IMG/VR virus record: IMGVR_UViG_3300042879_001415
Span: 1-23,673 of that record
DNA from: a virus
DNA: 23,673 nucleotides
Direction: 5' to 3' (one strand)
This document shows, in pieces, positions 6,191 through 14,299 of the stretch (its first letter is position 1; every line of letters begins with the position of its first letter). The notes beneath the pieces are model-generated. The model made no database searches and was not told the DNA's origin. It saw nothing but the letters and a program-made list of their open reading frames with translations. The position numbers were made by a program, and so were the translations under genes.

Positions 6191-6219
6191 AACCGTTACA
6201 CCTCAAGAGGTTAGCGGTT
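6191..6219 (+). promoter_or_regulatory. Imperfect hairpin over the ribosome-binding region of the next gene
   Basis: In the gap between 6168 and 6218 the arms AACCGTTACACCTC and GAGGTTAGCGGTT pair with one mismatch and one bulge around a very short loop. The right arm contains AGAGG, the only Shine-Dalgarno-like sequence before the TTG at 6218. Folding would hide that site, which suggests translational control. No T-run follows, so it is unlikely to be an intrinsic terminator. It could also be a DNA operator. Confidence 0.4.
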
Positions 6220-6604
6220 GGGCTCCAGACCATCCCCACGCAAGAAAATCAGGACTTTGACAGAGGCCCAATTAAGGGCCGAAATCGTTGCGTGCGAAGC
6301 CTGCAAGTGCCGCCCGTGTGCAATCCGTAAGCATGATGCCGAGGAACAGCTTGCGTTCCTTGTATCGCAGGCAAAGCCGGAACCGACAGAAGATTTAAGC
6401 GGGTTCGATCCCGTGCTTTTGGCTGTTGGCATTAGGATGCCCAAGGCCAAACAGAAGCGCCTTTTGGAGCCTGCAGCCAAAGCGGCGGCGCGTGCGAATA
6501 TCAACAAGCTCGTGAAGTTCCGGAGAATTACGGAAGGCATTGCCCGAGAGCAGGGCTACTTTGACCGCTTCCAAGGCATTCGCGGAACCGTGGTGCGCGG
6601 ATGA
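6218..6604 (+). CDS. Hypothetical protein with a cysteine cluster
   Basis: The 128-residue protein contains EIVACEACKCRPCAIRKH (about residues 22-39), whose clustered C-x-x-C-x-C-x-x-C could bind zinc. The rest is helical and basic, with AAKAAARANINKLVKFRRIT. It directly precedes the terminase genes and overlaps the small terminase start, which would fit a late-gene regulator or a packaging-linked DNA-binding protein, but no family is recognised. The start is taken as the TTG at 6218 with AGAGG seven bases upstream; an ATG at 6184 opens only a nine-codon frame. Confidence 0.6.
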   Translation: MGSRPSPRKKIRTLTEAQLRAEIVACEACKCRPCAIRKHDAEEQLAFLVSQAKPEPTEDLSGFDPVLLAVGIRMPKAKQKRLLEPAAKAAARANINKLVKFRRITEGIAREQGYFDRFQGIRGTVVRG

Positions 6605-6867
6605 AGAAGCCATCCGGCCCCTTTGCCGACAAGCTGTGGCGTGACGCTATCCGAAAGGCCGCTTTAGAGCAGGCAGAGGGAAAGCGCGGCCCGAAAAAGC
6701 TGGAACTTGCCGCCCGCGCATTGGTGGATGCCGCCATTGTCGGTGACGTGAGCGCGGCCAAAGAAATGGGCGACCGGCTCGACGGCAAGGTGCCCCAGGC
6801 TGTGACAGGCGAGGGCGGCACCGGCCCTGTTGCATTGGCCATCTCATGGCTGCAACCCAGCACATAA
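6601..6867 (+). CDS. Terminase small subunit-like protein
   Basis: This protein of 88 residues lies directly before and overlaps the large terminase. It has a basic N-terminus (KKPSGPFADKLWRDAIRKAA), then KKLELAARALVDAAIVGDVS, then AAKEMGDRLDGKVPQAV. The last segment is a pattern seen in many short proteins encoded upstream of phage large terminases, where the ADRLDGK-x-PQ box is typical. Small terminases recognise phage DNA and regulate the motor. The protein is shorter than classical ones, so its assignment leans on position and on this motif. The ATG overlaps the preceding stop. Confidence 0.68.
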   Translation: MKKPSGPFADKLWRDAIRKAALEQAEGKRGPKKLELAARALVDAAIVGDVSAAKEMGDRLDGKVPQAVTGEGGTGPVALAISWLQPST

Positions 6868-8201
6868 CCATCCCCTACGCCCCGCGCCGGGCCTTCCTGC
6901 CGTACCACGAGAGCAGCAAGCGTTGGCGCGTGATTGTAGCTCATCGCCGGGCGGGCAAGACCGTGGCGACCGTGAATCAGCTTATCCGCTCGGCGCTGAC
7001 TTGCGACAAGCCCAGCCCGCGCGTTGCCTACATCGCTCCGCTCTACAAGCAAAGCAAAGACGTGGCGTGGTCTTACCTTAAGGAGTTCACGCGGGTTATT
7101 CCGGGCTCTGAGGCAAACGAAAGCGAATTGCGGGTGGACCTACCCAACGGAGGCCGGATTCGCTTGTACGGGGCTGATAACCCCGATGGGATGCGCGGCA
7201 TCTACCTAGATGATTGCGTGCTGGACGAGTTCGCCGACATGCGGCCCCGCGTGCTGCCTGAAATCATCCGCCCGGCCCTGTCAGACCGTAAGGGCAGCCT
7301 GACCATCATTGGCACGCCTCGCGGCCATAACGACTTCCACAAGGCTTGGCAGCAGGCACAGAACGACCCCGATTGGTACGGCGTCATGCTCAAGGCGTCG
7401 GAAACCGGGCTTGTAGATGCCGAAGAATTGACCGCCGCGCGCAAACTGATGACGCCGGAGCAGTACGAGCAGGAATTCGAGTGTTCGTTCGAGGCGGCTA
7501 TCCAAGGCGCGTATTGGGGCAAGGAAATGGCCCAGGCAGAGCGCGACGGCCGCATCTGCGATGTCCCGGTCGATCCTGACTTGCCCGTCTATACCGCGTG
7601 GGACTTGGGCGTGAAGGACAGCACAGCCATCTGGTTCTTTCAGATCATGGCCGGCGGCGTGAACGTCGTGGACTTCTACGAGGCATCCGGCGTCGGTGTG
7701 GAGCATTACGCCGAAGTCATGGAGAAGAAGGGCCACACCTACGGCCCGTGTCTCGTCCCTCACGATGCGATGGTCCGCGAGTGGGGCACTGGCCGAACCC
7801 GCGTTGAAACCATGCGCCGGCTCGGCCTGAAGCCTGAACTTGTGCCGGATCACGCACGCATGGACGGCATCAACGCCGGCCGCTTGACCATCCCCCTGTC
7901 GCGCTTTGACCGCGTGAAGTGCGCTGAGGGGTTGGAGGGCTTGAGGCAGTACCGCGCCGAATACGACGAGGAGCGCAAGGTATTCAAGCCGACGCCGCTC
8001 CACGATTGGGCATCTAACCCGGCCGACGCCTATCGCTATCTGGCTGTCGGCTGGAGAGCCATCAAGGCAGCCGAACCGCCGGCCAAGTCCACGGTGGATT
8101 TCTTCATCGGCACCCCCGAGGGCGCGATTACCTCGAACCTCTCCATCAAAGAAATGATCGAGCGCCAGTCTGCGCGCCGGAAAGAACGTGAGGGCGCATG
8201 A
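6846..8201 (+). CDS. terL: Terminase large subunit
   Basis: This is the DNA-packaging motor ATPase and nuclease. The ATPase domain shows Walker A HRRAGKT (residues 33-39), Walker B with catalytic acid in CVLDEFAD (124-131), and the coupling motif GTPRG (156-160). The nuclease domain has an RNase H-like set of acids: D253 in AWDLG, D307 in HDAM and D394 in NPADAYRY. Length (451 residues) is usual for the family. It docks on the portal, pumps DNA into the prohead and cuts the concatemer. It overlaps the small terminase by 22 bases and the portal gene by four. No clear Shine-Dalgarno is seen, so translation may rely on coupling. Confidence 0.95.
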   Translation: MAATQHITIPYAPRRAFLPYHESSKRWRVIVAHRRAGKTVATVNQLIRSALTCDKPSPRVAYIAPLYKQSKDVAWSYLKEFTRVIPGSEANESELRVDLPNGGRIRLYGADNPDGMRGIYLDDCVLDEFADMRPRVLPEIIRPALSDRKGSLTIIGTPRGHNDFHKAWQQAQNDPDWYGVMLKASETGLVDAEELTAARKLMTPEQYEQEFECSFEAAIQGAYWGKEMAQAERDGRICDVPVDPDLPVYTAWDLGVKDSTAIWFFQIMAGGVNVVDFYEASGVGVEHYAEVMEKKGHTYGPCLVPHDAMVREWGTGRTRVETMRRLGLKPELVPDHARMDGINAGRLTIPLSRFDRVKCAEGLEGLRQYRAEYDEERKVFKPTPLHDWASNPADAYRYLAVGWRAIKAAEPPAKSTVDFFIGTPEGAITSNLSIKEMIERQSARRKEREGA

Positions 8202-10390
8202 TCGGCCAAACCTCCGAAGTGACCAGCGCCGACAACGGCACGGTGGACACCCTCGCCAAGACCATCAAGTCGCAGCAGGATTTTCATAAGTATTGGATGT
8301 CGGCCATCGAACTAGCCGGCAAGACGGAACGCGATTGGCGCGAGGACGCCAAGACGGCGATTTCGCAATTCCGGTCCGACAAAGACGGCTACCGCACCGC
8401 CAAATTCAACATCCTCTACGCCAACATTCAAACGGTGTGCCCGGCGATTTATAACAGCATGCCCACGTCGGACGTGCGGGCGCGCTTTGGCGAGGCTATG
8501 CCGGTGGAACCGCCTCCGGTGCCGCAGAACGACCCGCAGGCCCAGCAGATGGCCGCGCAGGCCACGGCAATGGCCCAGGCGGACGCGGAGCGGAAAAACA
8601 AGGACCGGAGCAACGTCAGCCAGACCATCGAGCGGGCAATCTCGGTTCAGTCCGACCTTTACGACTACGACGACGCGCTGAAATCTGCCGTCAAGGACCG
8701 GGAATTGCTGGGCCGTGCCGTGACGCGCTTGCGGCTCAACCTGGTCAACGGCCCAGATGAGACGGATCAGGAGACAGGCAACGAAATCCCCGGCGCCGTG
8801 GTGTCGAAGCACATCACTTGGGAGCCGGTGATTTGGGACGACTTCAGGCTTGGACCGGCCAAGCGGTGGCAGGATACGCCGTGGATCGCCTTCCATTGGG
8901 TGTTCACGCGCGACGAACTCGAGGGGCTGAACCTGGAACTGGCGTGGAAGGTCAATCTCGACGCCACCGTAGAGGGCCAGCCCGACAAAGACGCGCTGAC
9001 GCCCGACACGTTCAAGCGCGCCAACGTTTGGGAGATTTGGGACCGTTCCAAGCGCAAGATCTACTGGCTGGCCGAAAGCTACGACCAGGGGCCGCTGAAG
9101 ATCGAGGACGACCCCTATAAGCTGCTCGGCTTCTTCCCGATTCCGAAGCCGCGCCTCGCCATCGAAACCACAGATACGCAGGTTCCTATCTGCCCGTTCA
9201 TGGTGTGGCAGGCCCAGCAGGCGGAAATGAACAGCCTCACCCGGCGTATCGGGGCGCTCATCAACGCCATCAAGTTCCGTGGCATCTACGACGGCGCGTT
9301 CGAGAACGCGGTCAAGGCCATGAAGAACCTCGACGAGGGCGAGATGGCCCCGGCGCCGGACGCGGCCCGCGCGCTGGTACAGGGCGACATTGAAAAAGCC
9401 TTCTGGCTTATGCCCATCGAACAGGCGGTTGCTACGCTGAAGCAGCTTTATGAGAGCCGCGAGATGTGCAAGCAGGTCATCTACGAACTGACCGGCGTTG
9501 CCGACATTCTCCGGGGCTCGACCAAGGCCAGCGAGACGCTCGGCGCGCAGGAACTGAAGGCCCAATGGGGCAGCCTCCGTCTGCAGAGCGCGCAGCAGGA
9601 CATTCAGCTACACGCCCGCGACCTTATGCGGATGACGGCCGATTTGATGGCCGAGCATTTCACGCCGGAAGAACTGGAGGCGATGACGGGCATCGCGCTT
9701 ACGCCGGAGCAGGTGAAGCTGCTGAAAACCGACATCAGCCGCGAATTCAATATCGACATTGAGACGGATGGCACCATCAAGGCCGATCTGGGCAAACAGC
9801 AGGAGAACGTTGGCGGCTTCGTGCAGGGGCTTGGCTCGTATTTCGAGGCTGTCGGCCCTGCCGTGCAGGCTGGTTACATGACGCCGCCCGAAGCCGTGGG
9901 CTTGGCCCGCACGTTCGCCCGCAACTTCAAGTTAGGGCGGCAGGCGGATCACATTCTGGACGAATGGCAGAAGCGCCTGGACGCCAAGGCTAAGGAGCCG
10001 CCCGCGCCGCCGCAGCCCGATCCCAAGCTACAGGTCGAGCAGATCAAGGCTCAGACCGCGCAGCAGCAGGCACAGGCGGAAATCGCCAAGACCCAGATGC
10101 AGGGCCAGATTGACCAGCAGACCATGTCGCAGGAGGCCCAACTAAAGCAGGCCGAGTTCGATATGCGCATGCAGGAGATGCAGGCCGAGCAGCAGCGCGC
10201 CCGCGAGACCCACGCCATGGAGATGCAAAAACTCCAGGCGGACGCGGCGCTCACGGCAGGCAAGCACGCGCTCGCCGTGGATCAGCAGGCCCGCGCGCAT
10301 GAGATGGGCCGCGAGAGCCACGCGCAGGGGCTGGAGGCGTTGGAGGCCAAGCGCCGTAGCCGCCCGATGCCAAGGGGAGGCGACAAGTAA
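8198..10390 (+). CDS. Portal protein, P22-like
   Basis: At 730 residues and directly after the large terminase, this fits the large portal proteins of podoviruses such as P22 gp1. Recognisable parts are the N-terminal DWREDAKTAISQF, the KFNILYANIQTVCPAIYNSM segment, the wing/stem-type region with QAEMNSLTRRIGALINAIKF, and VIYELTGVADILRGSTKASE, which is highly typical of this family. From about residue 610 on it is a long Gln/Ala/Met-rich helix (QIKAQTAQQQAQAEIAKTQM and onward), matching the barrel helix of P22 portal that reaches into the capsid. An extra Gln/Ala/Pro-rich insertion lies at about 105-135. It forms the ring through which DNA enters and leaves. Confidence 0.9.
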   Translation: MIGQTSEVTSADNGTVDTLAKTIKSQQDFHKYWMSAIELAGKTERDWREDAKTAISQFRSDKDGYRTAKFNILYANIQTVCPAIYNSMPTSDVRARFGEAMPVEPPPVPQNDPQAQQMAAQATAMAQADAERKNKDRSNVSQTIERAISVQSDLYDYDDALKSAVKDRELLGRAVTRLRLNLVNGPDETDQETGNEIPGAVVSKHITWEPVIWDDFRLGPAKRWQDTPWIAFHWVFTRDELEGLNLELAWKVNLDATVEGQPDKDALTPDTFKRANVWEIWDRSKRKIYWLAESYDQGPLKIEDDPYKLLGFFPIPKPRLAIETTDTQVPICPFMVWQAQQAEMNSLTRRIGALINAIKFRGIYDGAFENAVKAMKNLDEGEMAPAPDAARALVQGDIEKAFWLMPIEQAVATLKQLYESREMCKQVIYELTGVADILRGSTKASETLGAQELKAQWGSLRLQSAQQDIQLHARDLMRMTADLMAEHFTPEELEAMTGIALTPEQVKLLKTDISREFNIDIETDGTIKADLGKQQENVGGFVQGLGSYFEAVGPAVQAGYMTPPEAVGLARTFARNFKLGRQADHILDEWQKRLDAKAKEPPAPPQPDPKLQVEQIKAQTAQQQAQAEIAKTQMQGQIDQQTMSQEAQLKQAEFDMRMQEMQAEQQRARETHAMEMQKLQADAALTAGKHALAVDQQARAHEMGRESHAQGLEALEAKRRSRPMPRGGDK

Positions 10391-10755
10391 TGGAGTTTTT
10401 AAGATTTGGATATTTTGCCCGCGCAGAAGCTGGGCGGAATCCATTTAACCCCGCGTCGCACACGCGGGAATGGTTCGCGTGGGAGCGCGCCCATTGCTAC
10501 GACGCCCATAACGGCCATGTCGATGCGTGGCACGATGAACGCGCTCGGCAGGCTGAAGCGGCGGACGAAAAAAGGCGCGCGGCTCAACGCATCAAAACCG
10601 CCGAACGCAAAGAGCGCCAGAAGGTTTGGCGTGCAGGCGTTGCCCGCATCATGGCCGAAGTTCGCCGCCGGGAAGCAGAGCGCGCCCGCCTCAATCCCGA
10701 GCCACACTACTACAGCAGCGACAACCCCCTAGACGGCGAAAGGCTGTGGGCATGA
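10390..10755 (+). CDS. Arg/Glu-rich coiled-coil protein with an RMF-like N-terminus
   Basis: The 121-residue protein starts MEFLRFGYFARAEAGRNPFN and continues PASHTREWFAWERAHCYDA, resembling the short repeat of ribosome modulation factor-like phage proteins (AGR, NP, then a W-x-x-W box), though weakly. The middle is an Ala/Arg/Glu coiled coil (DEKRRAAQRIKTAERKERQK). The ATG shares a base with the portal stop, and the stop overlaps the next ATG. Function is unknown; a minor head protein is the alternative given its place between portal and scaffold. Confidence 0.6.
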   Translation: MEFLRFGYFARAEAGRNPFNPASHTREWFAWERAHCYDAHNGHVDAWHDERARQAEAADEKRRAAQRIKTAERKERQKVWRAGVARIMAEVRRREAERARLNPEPHYYSSDNPLDGERLWA

Positions 10756-11051
10756 GGGACACCTACGTCCTACGCGGCGAGCAGTGGGTATCCAAGGCCA
10801 CCGGCCAGCCCATGCAGACCCGTGGCGACTTCGTGCCGACGCCGCAGCTTGTCCGCGACATCGCCCCGTATATGAGCATGGCGAGCAAGCAGATGATCGA
10901 CGGGCGCGCTGCCCAGCGGGAGGACCTGAAGCGCACCGGGTGCCGCGTGGTCGATCCTGGCGAATACAAACCGACCTACGAATCGAAGAAGCGGGCCATA
11001 GCGCACAAGCGTGAGTGGACGCCGCGTGCCGAGCCCGAGTTCAGGCGTTGA
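10752..11051 (+). CDS. Small conserved phage protein of the head region
   Basis: The protein (99 residues) begins MRDTYVLRGEQWVSKATGQP and has IAPYMSMASKQMIDGRAAQR followed by EDLKRTGCRVVDPGEYKPTY. Similar short proteins, with a predicted strand pair and the pattern of a residue-specified start followed by S/A-R-x-x-x-R-x-x-L-K-x-x-G, lie between portal and scaffold genes in many podoviruses. They have no established role that I know. The ATG at 10752 overlaps the preceding TGA; the open frame extends upstream to 10626 but that part is Pro/Arg-rich noise. Confidence 0.65.
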   Translation: MRDTYVLRGEQWVSKATGQPMQTRGDFVPTPQLVRDIAPYMSMASKQMIDGRAAQREDLKRTGCRVVDPGEYKPTYESKKRAIAHKREWTPRAEPEFRR

Positions 11052-11076
11052 ATAACCACCTAACGGGTGTTAACAT

Positions 11077-12096
11077 ATGAGCGACACAGAGATTGCCGTT
11101 GCCGAAGTATCGACGCTCGCTCCTGAAGCGGTAGTCGAAGCGCCCGTCGAAAGGTCGATGGACGACACGCTGGCAGCGGAGTTTGAGAGGATCAAGGCCG
11201 CGCGCCCGTCACAGGGCGAGGATGGCAAGTTTCAGGCAAAGGCAGGCGCGACACCCGCGACGCCCGCGCTACAAGTACCCGGCAGCCCCGAGGCTGCGCC
11301 GCCCGAACCGACCAAGTCGGCCATCGAGGCGCCGCAGTCCCTGCCGGCGGACGTGAGAGCAGAGTGGGCCACGCTTCCACCCAAGGTTCAGGAGTTCTGG
11401 GCCAGCCGGGAAGGCGAGATCCACAAGAAGATCACGACCGACGGGGAGCGGCTCAAGTCCCTATCCGCGTTTGAAGAAGTCGCGACAGGCATTCAGGATC
11501 GACTGAGGCAGGTAAACGCCCCGGCCCCGGAGTATTTCCGGCGACTGGCGGCAGCCGACCAGCTTCTCGCCTCTGATGGTGTCAGTGGACTGCAGCAAAT
11601 CGCGCAGATGTACGGGATTGATATTCGGGCCGCGTTTTCTGGCCAGCCCATGCAGGGGCAGCCGGACCCGCAATTCAACGCGCTCTCTCAGGAATTGAGC
11701 GCCATCAAATCCCATCTGACCGCACAGCAACAGGCTGCCGAACAGGCGAAGCTGACCGATGCCGAGAAGAAGATCGAGGCTTTCAAAGCGAAGGCCCCGC
11801 ACTTCGACAAGGTAGAGGCGCTGATGGTGAAGCTCTACGAGCCCGGAATGGACTTGGACGCGCTTTACGACATGGCGACAAAGGCTCACCCAGAAGTCAG
11901 CACGCTTATTCGAGCGGAACAGGAAGCCAAGGCGAAAGCCGAGGCCCTGGAGAAGCAGAAGGCGGAAGCCGCAAAGGCCGCGAAACTCTCCACACTCTCC
12001 CGCAAGCCGGGCAGCGTGGGGGTGGCGGCCAAGGCGGGCGGCAGTTGGGAAGACTCGATGGCGGCGACATTCAGGGGAATTCGGGCGCGCGGTTAA
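11077..12096 (+). CDS. Capsid scaffolding-like protein
   Basis: The 339-residue protein lies just before the coat gene, where scaffolds are encoded. It is acidic and low in complexity at the N-terminus with a GEDGKFQAKAG segment. It continues with ADVRAEWATLPPKVQEFWAS and REGEIHKKI, then a helical region rich in Gln/Ala, a long charged coiled coil (EAKAKAEALEKQKAEAAKAA), and a short basic C-terminus (FRGIRARG) that could contact the coat protein. All this matches podovirus scaffolds, which direct prohead assembly and then exit. It follows a 25-base gap with no clear promoter, and its Shine-Dalgarno is weak (GGGTG). Confidence 0.75.
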   Translation: MSDTEIAVAEVSTLAPEAVVEAPVERSMDDTLAAEFERIKAARPSQGEDGKFQAKAGATPATPALQVPGSPEAAPPEPTKSAIEAPQSLPADVRAEWATLPPKVQEFWASREGEIHKKITTDGERLKSLSAFEEVATGIQDRLRQVNAPAPEYFRRLAAADQLLASDGVSGLQQIAQMYGIDIRAAFSGQPMQGQPDPQFNALSQELSAIKSHLTAQQQAAEQAKLTDAEKKIEAFKAKAPHFDKVEALMVKLYEPGMDLDALYDMATKAHPEVSTLIRAEQEAKAKAEALEKQKAEAAKAAKLSTLSRKPGSVGVAAKAGGSWEDSMAATFRGIRARG

Positions 12097-12108
12097 GGAA
12101 ACCACGCA

Positions 12109-13077
12109 ATGGCATCGCCTAGCTCAGTCTTCACGGAGCTTGTCACCTCGACGCTCCGTAACCACCCGTCGGAGATTGCCGACAACGTCAGCCAGAACAA
12201 TGCTCTGTGGCGCTATCTCAAGCGCAAGGGCAAGATCGATCTGGAGGACGGCGGCTATGAAATCGTCCGCAACCTCGACTACGCCAACAACAGCACGTAC
12301 CAGCGCTATAGCGGGTATGACTCGCTGAACATCGGCCAGACGCAGGTTCTGACGGCCGCCAAGTACGATTGGATGCAGGCTGCGGTCAACGTGACCGCCT
12401 CCGGTCGCGAACTCCGCATGAACAGCGGCGACAACGCGATCTTCAATCTGTCCAAGGCCAAGCTGAAGAACGCCGTTCGCACCGCTGCGAATTACATGTC
12501 GATTGACGTGTACTCCGACGGCGCGCTGACCAACCAGATGGGCGGCCTCGCCTACATCATCCAGACCAACGGTCAAGGCACCGTGGGCGGCATCAACTCG
12601 GCTACCTACACGTTCTGGCGCAACCAGTTCCTGGAAGCGACCGGCACAAATCTGGTAACGAAGTCGAATATCAAGGGCTTCATGAACACGCTGTATCTCA
12701 GCCTCGTTCGTGGCGCCGACAAGCCTGACCTGATCGTCTCCAGCCACGACTTCTTCGCCATGTATTGGGAGTCGCTGCAGGATCAGCAGCGCTACACCAA
12801 CGACAAGGACGAGGCGACCGCCGGCTTCCGCGCCCTGAAGTACGTCGATGCCGACGTGATCTTCGACAGCAACAGCAACTTCTCGACCACGGCTGAGAAG
12901 ATGTACTTCCTGAACACCGACTATCTGGGCCTCGTCGTCCACCGCGATGCCAACTGGTCGCAGATGGATGACAAGGTTTCCGTCAACCAGGACGCCGTCG
13001 TGATCCCGATGCTGTGGATGGGCAACCTCGTCTGCTCGAACCGCTCGCTGCAGGGCATCCTGCTCGACGCCTCGTAA
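12109..13077 (+). CDS. Major capsid protein
   Basis: The 322-residue protein matches a phage coat family that begins with a segment such as SEIADNVSQNNALWRYLKRK. It has the conserved YQRYSGYDSLN, the AAKYDWMQAAVNVTASGREL box, and QMGGLAYIIQTNGQGTVGGI followed by NSATYTFWRNQ. The family is HK97-fold; no N-terminal delta domain or protease site is evident, which fits the use of a separate scaffold. It forms the icosahedral shell. AAGGA lies about nine bases before the ATG. Codon use is strongly biased to C-ending codons, as expected for the most highly made virion protein. Confidence 0.9.
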   Translation: MASPSSVFTELVTSTLRNHPSEIADNVSQNNALWRYLKRKGKIDLEDGGYEIVRNLDYANNSTYQRYSGYDSLNIGQTQVLTAAKYDWMQAAVNVTASGRELRMNSGDNAIFNLSKAKLKNAVRTAANYMSIDVYSDGALTNQMGGLAYIIQTNGQGTVGGINSATYTFWRNQFLEATGTNLVTKSNIKGFMNTLYLSLVRGADKPDLIVSSHDFFAMYWESLQDQQRYTNDKDEATAGFRALKYVDADVIFDSNSNFSTTAEKMYFLNTDYLGLVVHRDANWSQMDDKVSVNQDAVVIPMLWMGNLVCSNRSLQGILLDAS

Positions 13078-13089
13078 GGAGAAACTTCA

Positions 13090-13572
13090 ATGACCATGCT
13101 TGTTGGTGCGGACATCACCGCAACCTACGACTCGACGCAGCTCGCGCTGCAGGGTCCGGCTGCCGCTGGCGACCACTACGAGGCCGCTGGAGGCAAGATC
13201 TACAAGTTCGTCCAGTACGACACGGGCGCCGGTTCCGTCGCCGCTGCTTCGGGCAACGTCTGCTATTACTACGCGCCGGGTGGCGCGTCGGCGGGCGCAA
13301 CCACGGTTGTCACGTCGGACCTGTCCGACTCGGCCAATCTCGGCGCGGGTGTTCTGCAGTCGGCTCCGGCTGACGGCGAGTATTGCTGGGTCCAGATCAA
13401 GGGACCGGCGACGCTCACCACGGCTCTCACGGCTGGCGCCGATGGCAACGCCCTGACGCCGGTTGGCTCGACGGACGGCACGCTCGACGTGTCCGCCGCT
13501 GTCACCGACTCGATCTGCGCTTACGCGGTGGATGCGTCTGCGAAGATCGTGATGTGCGACTTCCCGTTCTAA
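13090..13572 (+). CDS. Probable capsid decoration or head-stabilising protein
   Basis: This Ala/Gly/Thr-rich, beta-looking protein of 160 residues directly follows the coat gene. It has GGKIYKFVQYDTGAGSVAAA and later GEYCWVQIKGPATLTTALTA, a pattern common in small proteins encoded beside phage coat genes. Those are thought to decorate or stabilise the head. AGGAG stands eight bases before the ATG, and codon use is as strongly biased as in the coat gene, indicating high expression. A second ATG lies two codons downstream. An intrinsic terminator follows, closing the head block. Confidence 0.68.
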   Translation: MTMLVGADITATYDSTQLALQGPAAAGDHYEAAGGKIYKFVQYDTGAGSVAAASGNVCYYYAPGGASAGATTVVTSDLSDSANLGAGVLQSAPADGEYCWVQIKGPATLTTALTAGADGNALTPVGSTDGTLDVSAAVTDSICAYAVDASAKIVMCDFPF

Positions 13573-13579
13573 CGGGGCA

Positions 13580-13612
13580 GGGAAGGGGCTTCGGCTCCTT
13601 CCCTTTCTTTCT
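13580..13612 (+). terminator. Intrinsic (Rho-independent) terminator after the head genes
   Basis: The sequence GGGAAGGGGC-TTCG-GCTCCTTCCC forms a ten-pair stem (one G-T pair) with a UUCG tetraloop, followed at once by TTTCTTTCT. This is a textbook terminator located in the only sizeable gap of the structural region, between the decoration protein and the tail genes. It probably reduces transcription of the tail block relative to the heavily made head proteins. Confidence 0.88.
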
Positions 13613-13630
13613 ACAACACAAGGAGATTGC

Positions 13631-14299
13631 ATGTTCGACGCGAAGCAGGAAGACCGCAACGACCTCGCGGTGGTGCCCTTCAAGTTCTGGGTCGATCATG
13701 TGGAGAACGAAAGCGGCGGCCTAGACGCCGTGCATTGGGCGAGTTGGGGCAAGCGCGGTTATGCCAATTGGGAGAAGTCCGAGAAGGTCGCCCGGCTGGT
13801 CAAGGACGCCAAGGCGATGCGCGGCAGGCCCGATGCACAGCCCTGCGTCTGGGACGCCTTGGAGCCGCACTACAACCGCTGGAAGGGCGGCCTTGAGGCC
13901 GTGACGGACGGCTACGCGCTGGAAGGCTGGGCGGGCGGCATCAGCGTCGGCCAGATCGCCAAGTGCAAGTCAATCAACGTGTTCAGCGTCGAAGATCTGG
14001 CCAAGCTGACGGACGAGAACATTCACAAGCTGGGGCCGGACGGTCCGAAGCTGCGGGCGACCGCTGCGGCGTTTGTTGCCTCGCTGAACGGTGAGGGCGC
14101 GAAGCTGGCGAAGGAAAACGCCCGGCTATCGGCCGAAGTCGAGCGGCTCACCAAGGAAGCCGAGGACGACCGCAAGGCCATGCGCGAGTTTATGGCGCAA
14201 CACCAGATCGAGCCGGCGCCAATGCCTGCGGATGCTGCGGGCGCCTTCGCGTCCGAGCATGTATCGCGCCCGGTTGGTCGCCCCCGAAAGGCTGCATGA
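13631..14299 (+). CDS. Conserved phage structural-region protein with a coiled-coil C-terminus
   Basis: The protein (222 residues) has an N-terminal part rich in Trp (FKFWVDHVE, VHWASWGKRGYANWE). A central domain reads VTDGYALEGWAGGISVGQIA and then INVFSVEDLAKLTDENIHKLG, similar to a helix-hairpin-helix motif found in many podovirus proteins encoded after the coat gene. A coiled coil (KENARLSAEVERLTKEAEDD) and a Pro/Ala-rich end with a basic GRPRKAA tail complete it. It may be a head-completion or scaffold-associated protein; the role is not established. A strong AGGAG five bases before the ATG restarts translation after the terminator. Confidence 0.65.
   Translation: MFDAKQEDRNDLAVVPFKFWVDHVENESGGLDAVHWASWGKRGYANWEKSEKVARLVKDAKAMRGRPDAQPCVWDALEPHYNRWKGGLEAVTDGYALEGWAGGISVGQIAKCKSINVFSVEDLAKLTDENIHKLGPDGPKLRATAAAFVASLNGEGAKLAKENARLSAEVERLTKEAEDDRKAMREFMAQHQIEPAPMPADAAGAFASEHVSRPVGRPRKAA

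Noticed and set aside
8312-9565. 417-residue open frame on the - strand within the portal gene
   Set aside because: It mirrors the portal coding frame, has an Arg/His/Leu/Val-rich composition typical of antisense of GC-rich genes, and no ribosome site or recognisable motif.
10626-10751. Upstream extension of the 99-residue protein before 10752
   Set aside because: The extension is Pro/Arg/Gln-rich noise, and the ATG at 10752 overlaps the previous stop as elsewhere in the operon.
11052-11076. Gap before the scaffold gene as a promoter
   Set aside because: Only 25 bases with no recognisable -35/-10 pair; a short partial inverted repeat there is too weak to call.
12124-12942. 272-residue - strand frame opposite the major capsid gene
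   Set aside because: Antisense shadow of a strongly codon-biased gene; no motif or neighbouring - strand genes.
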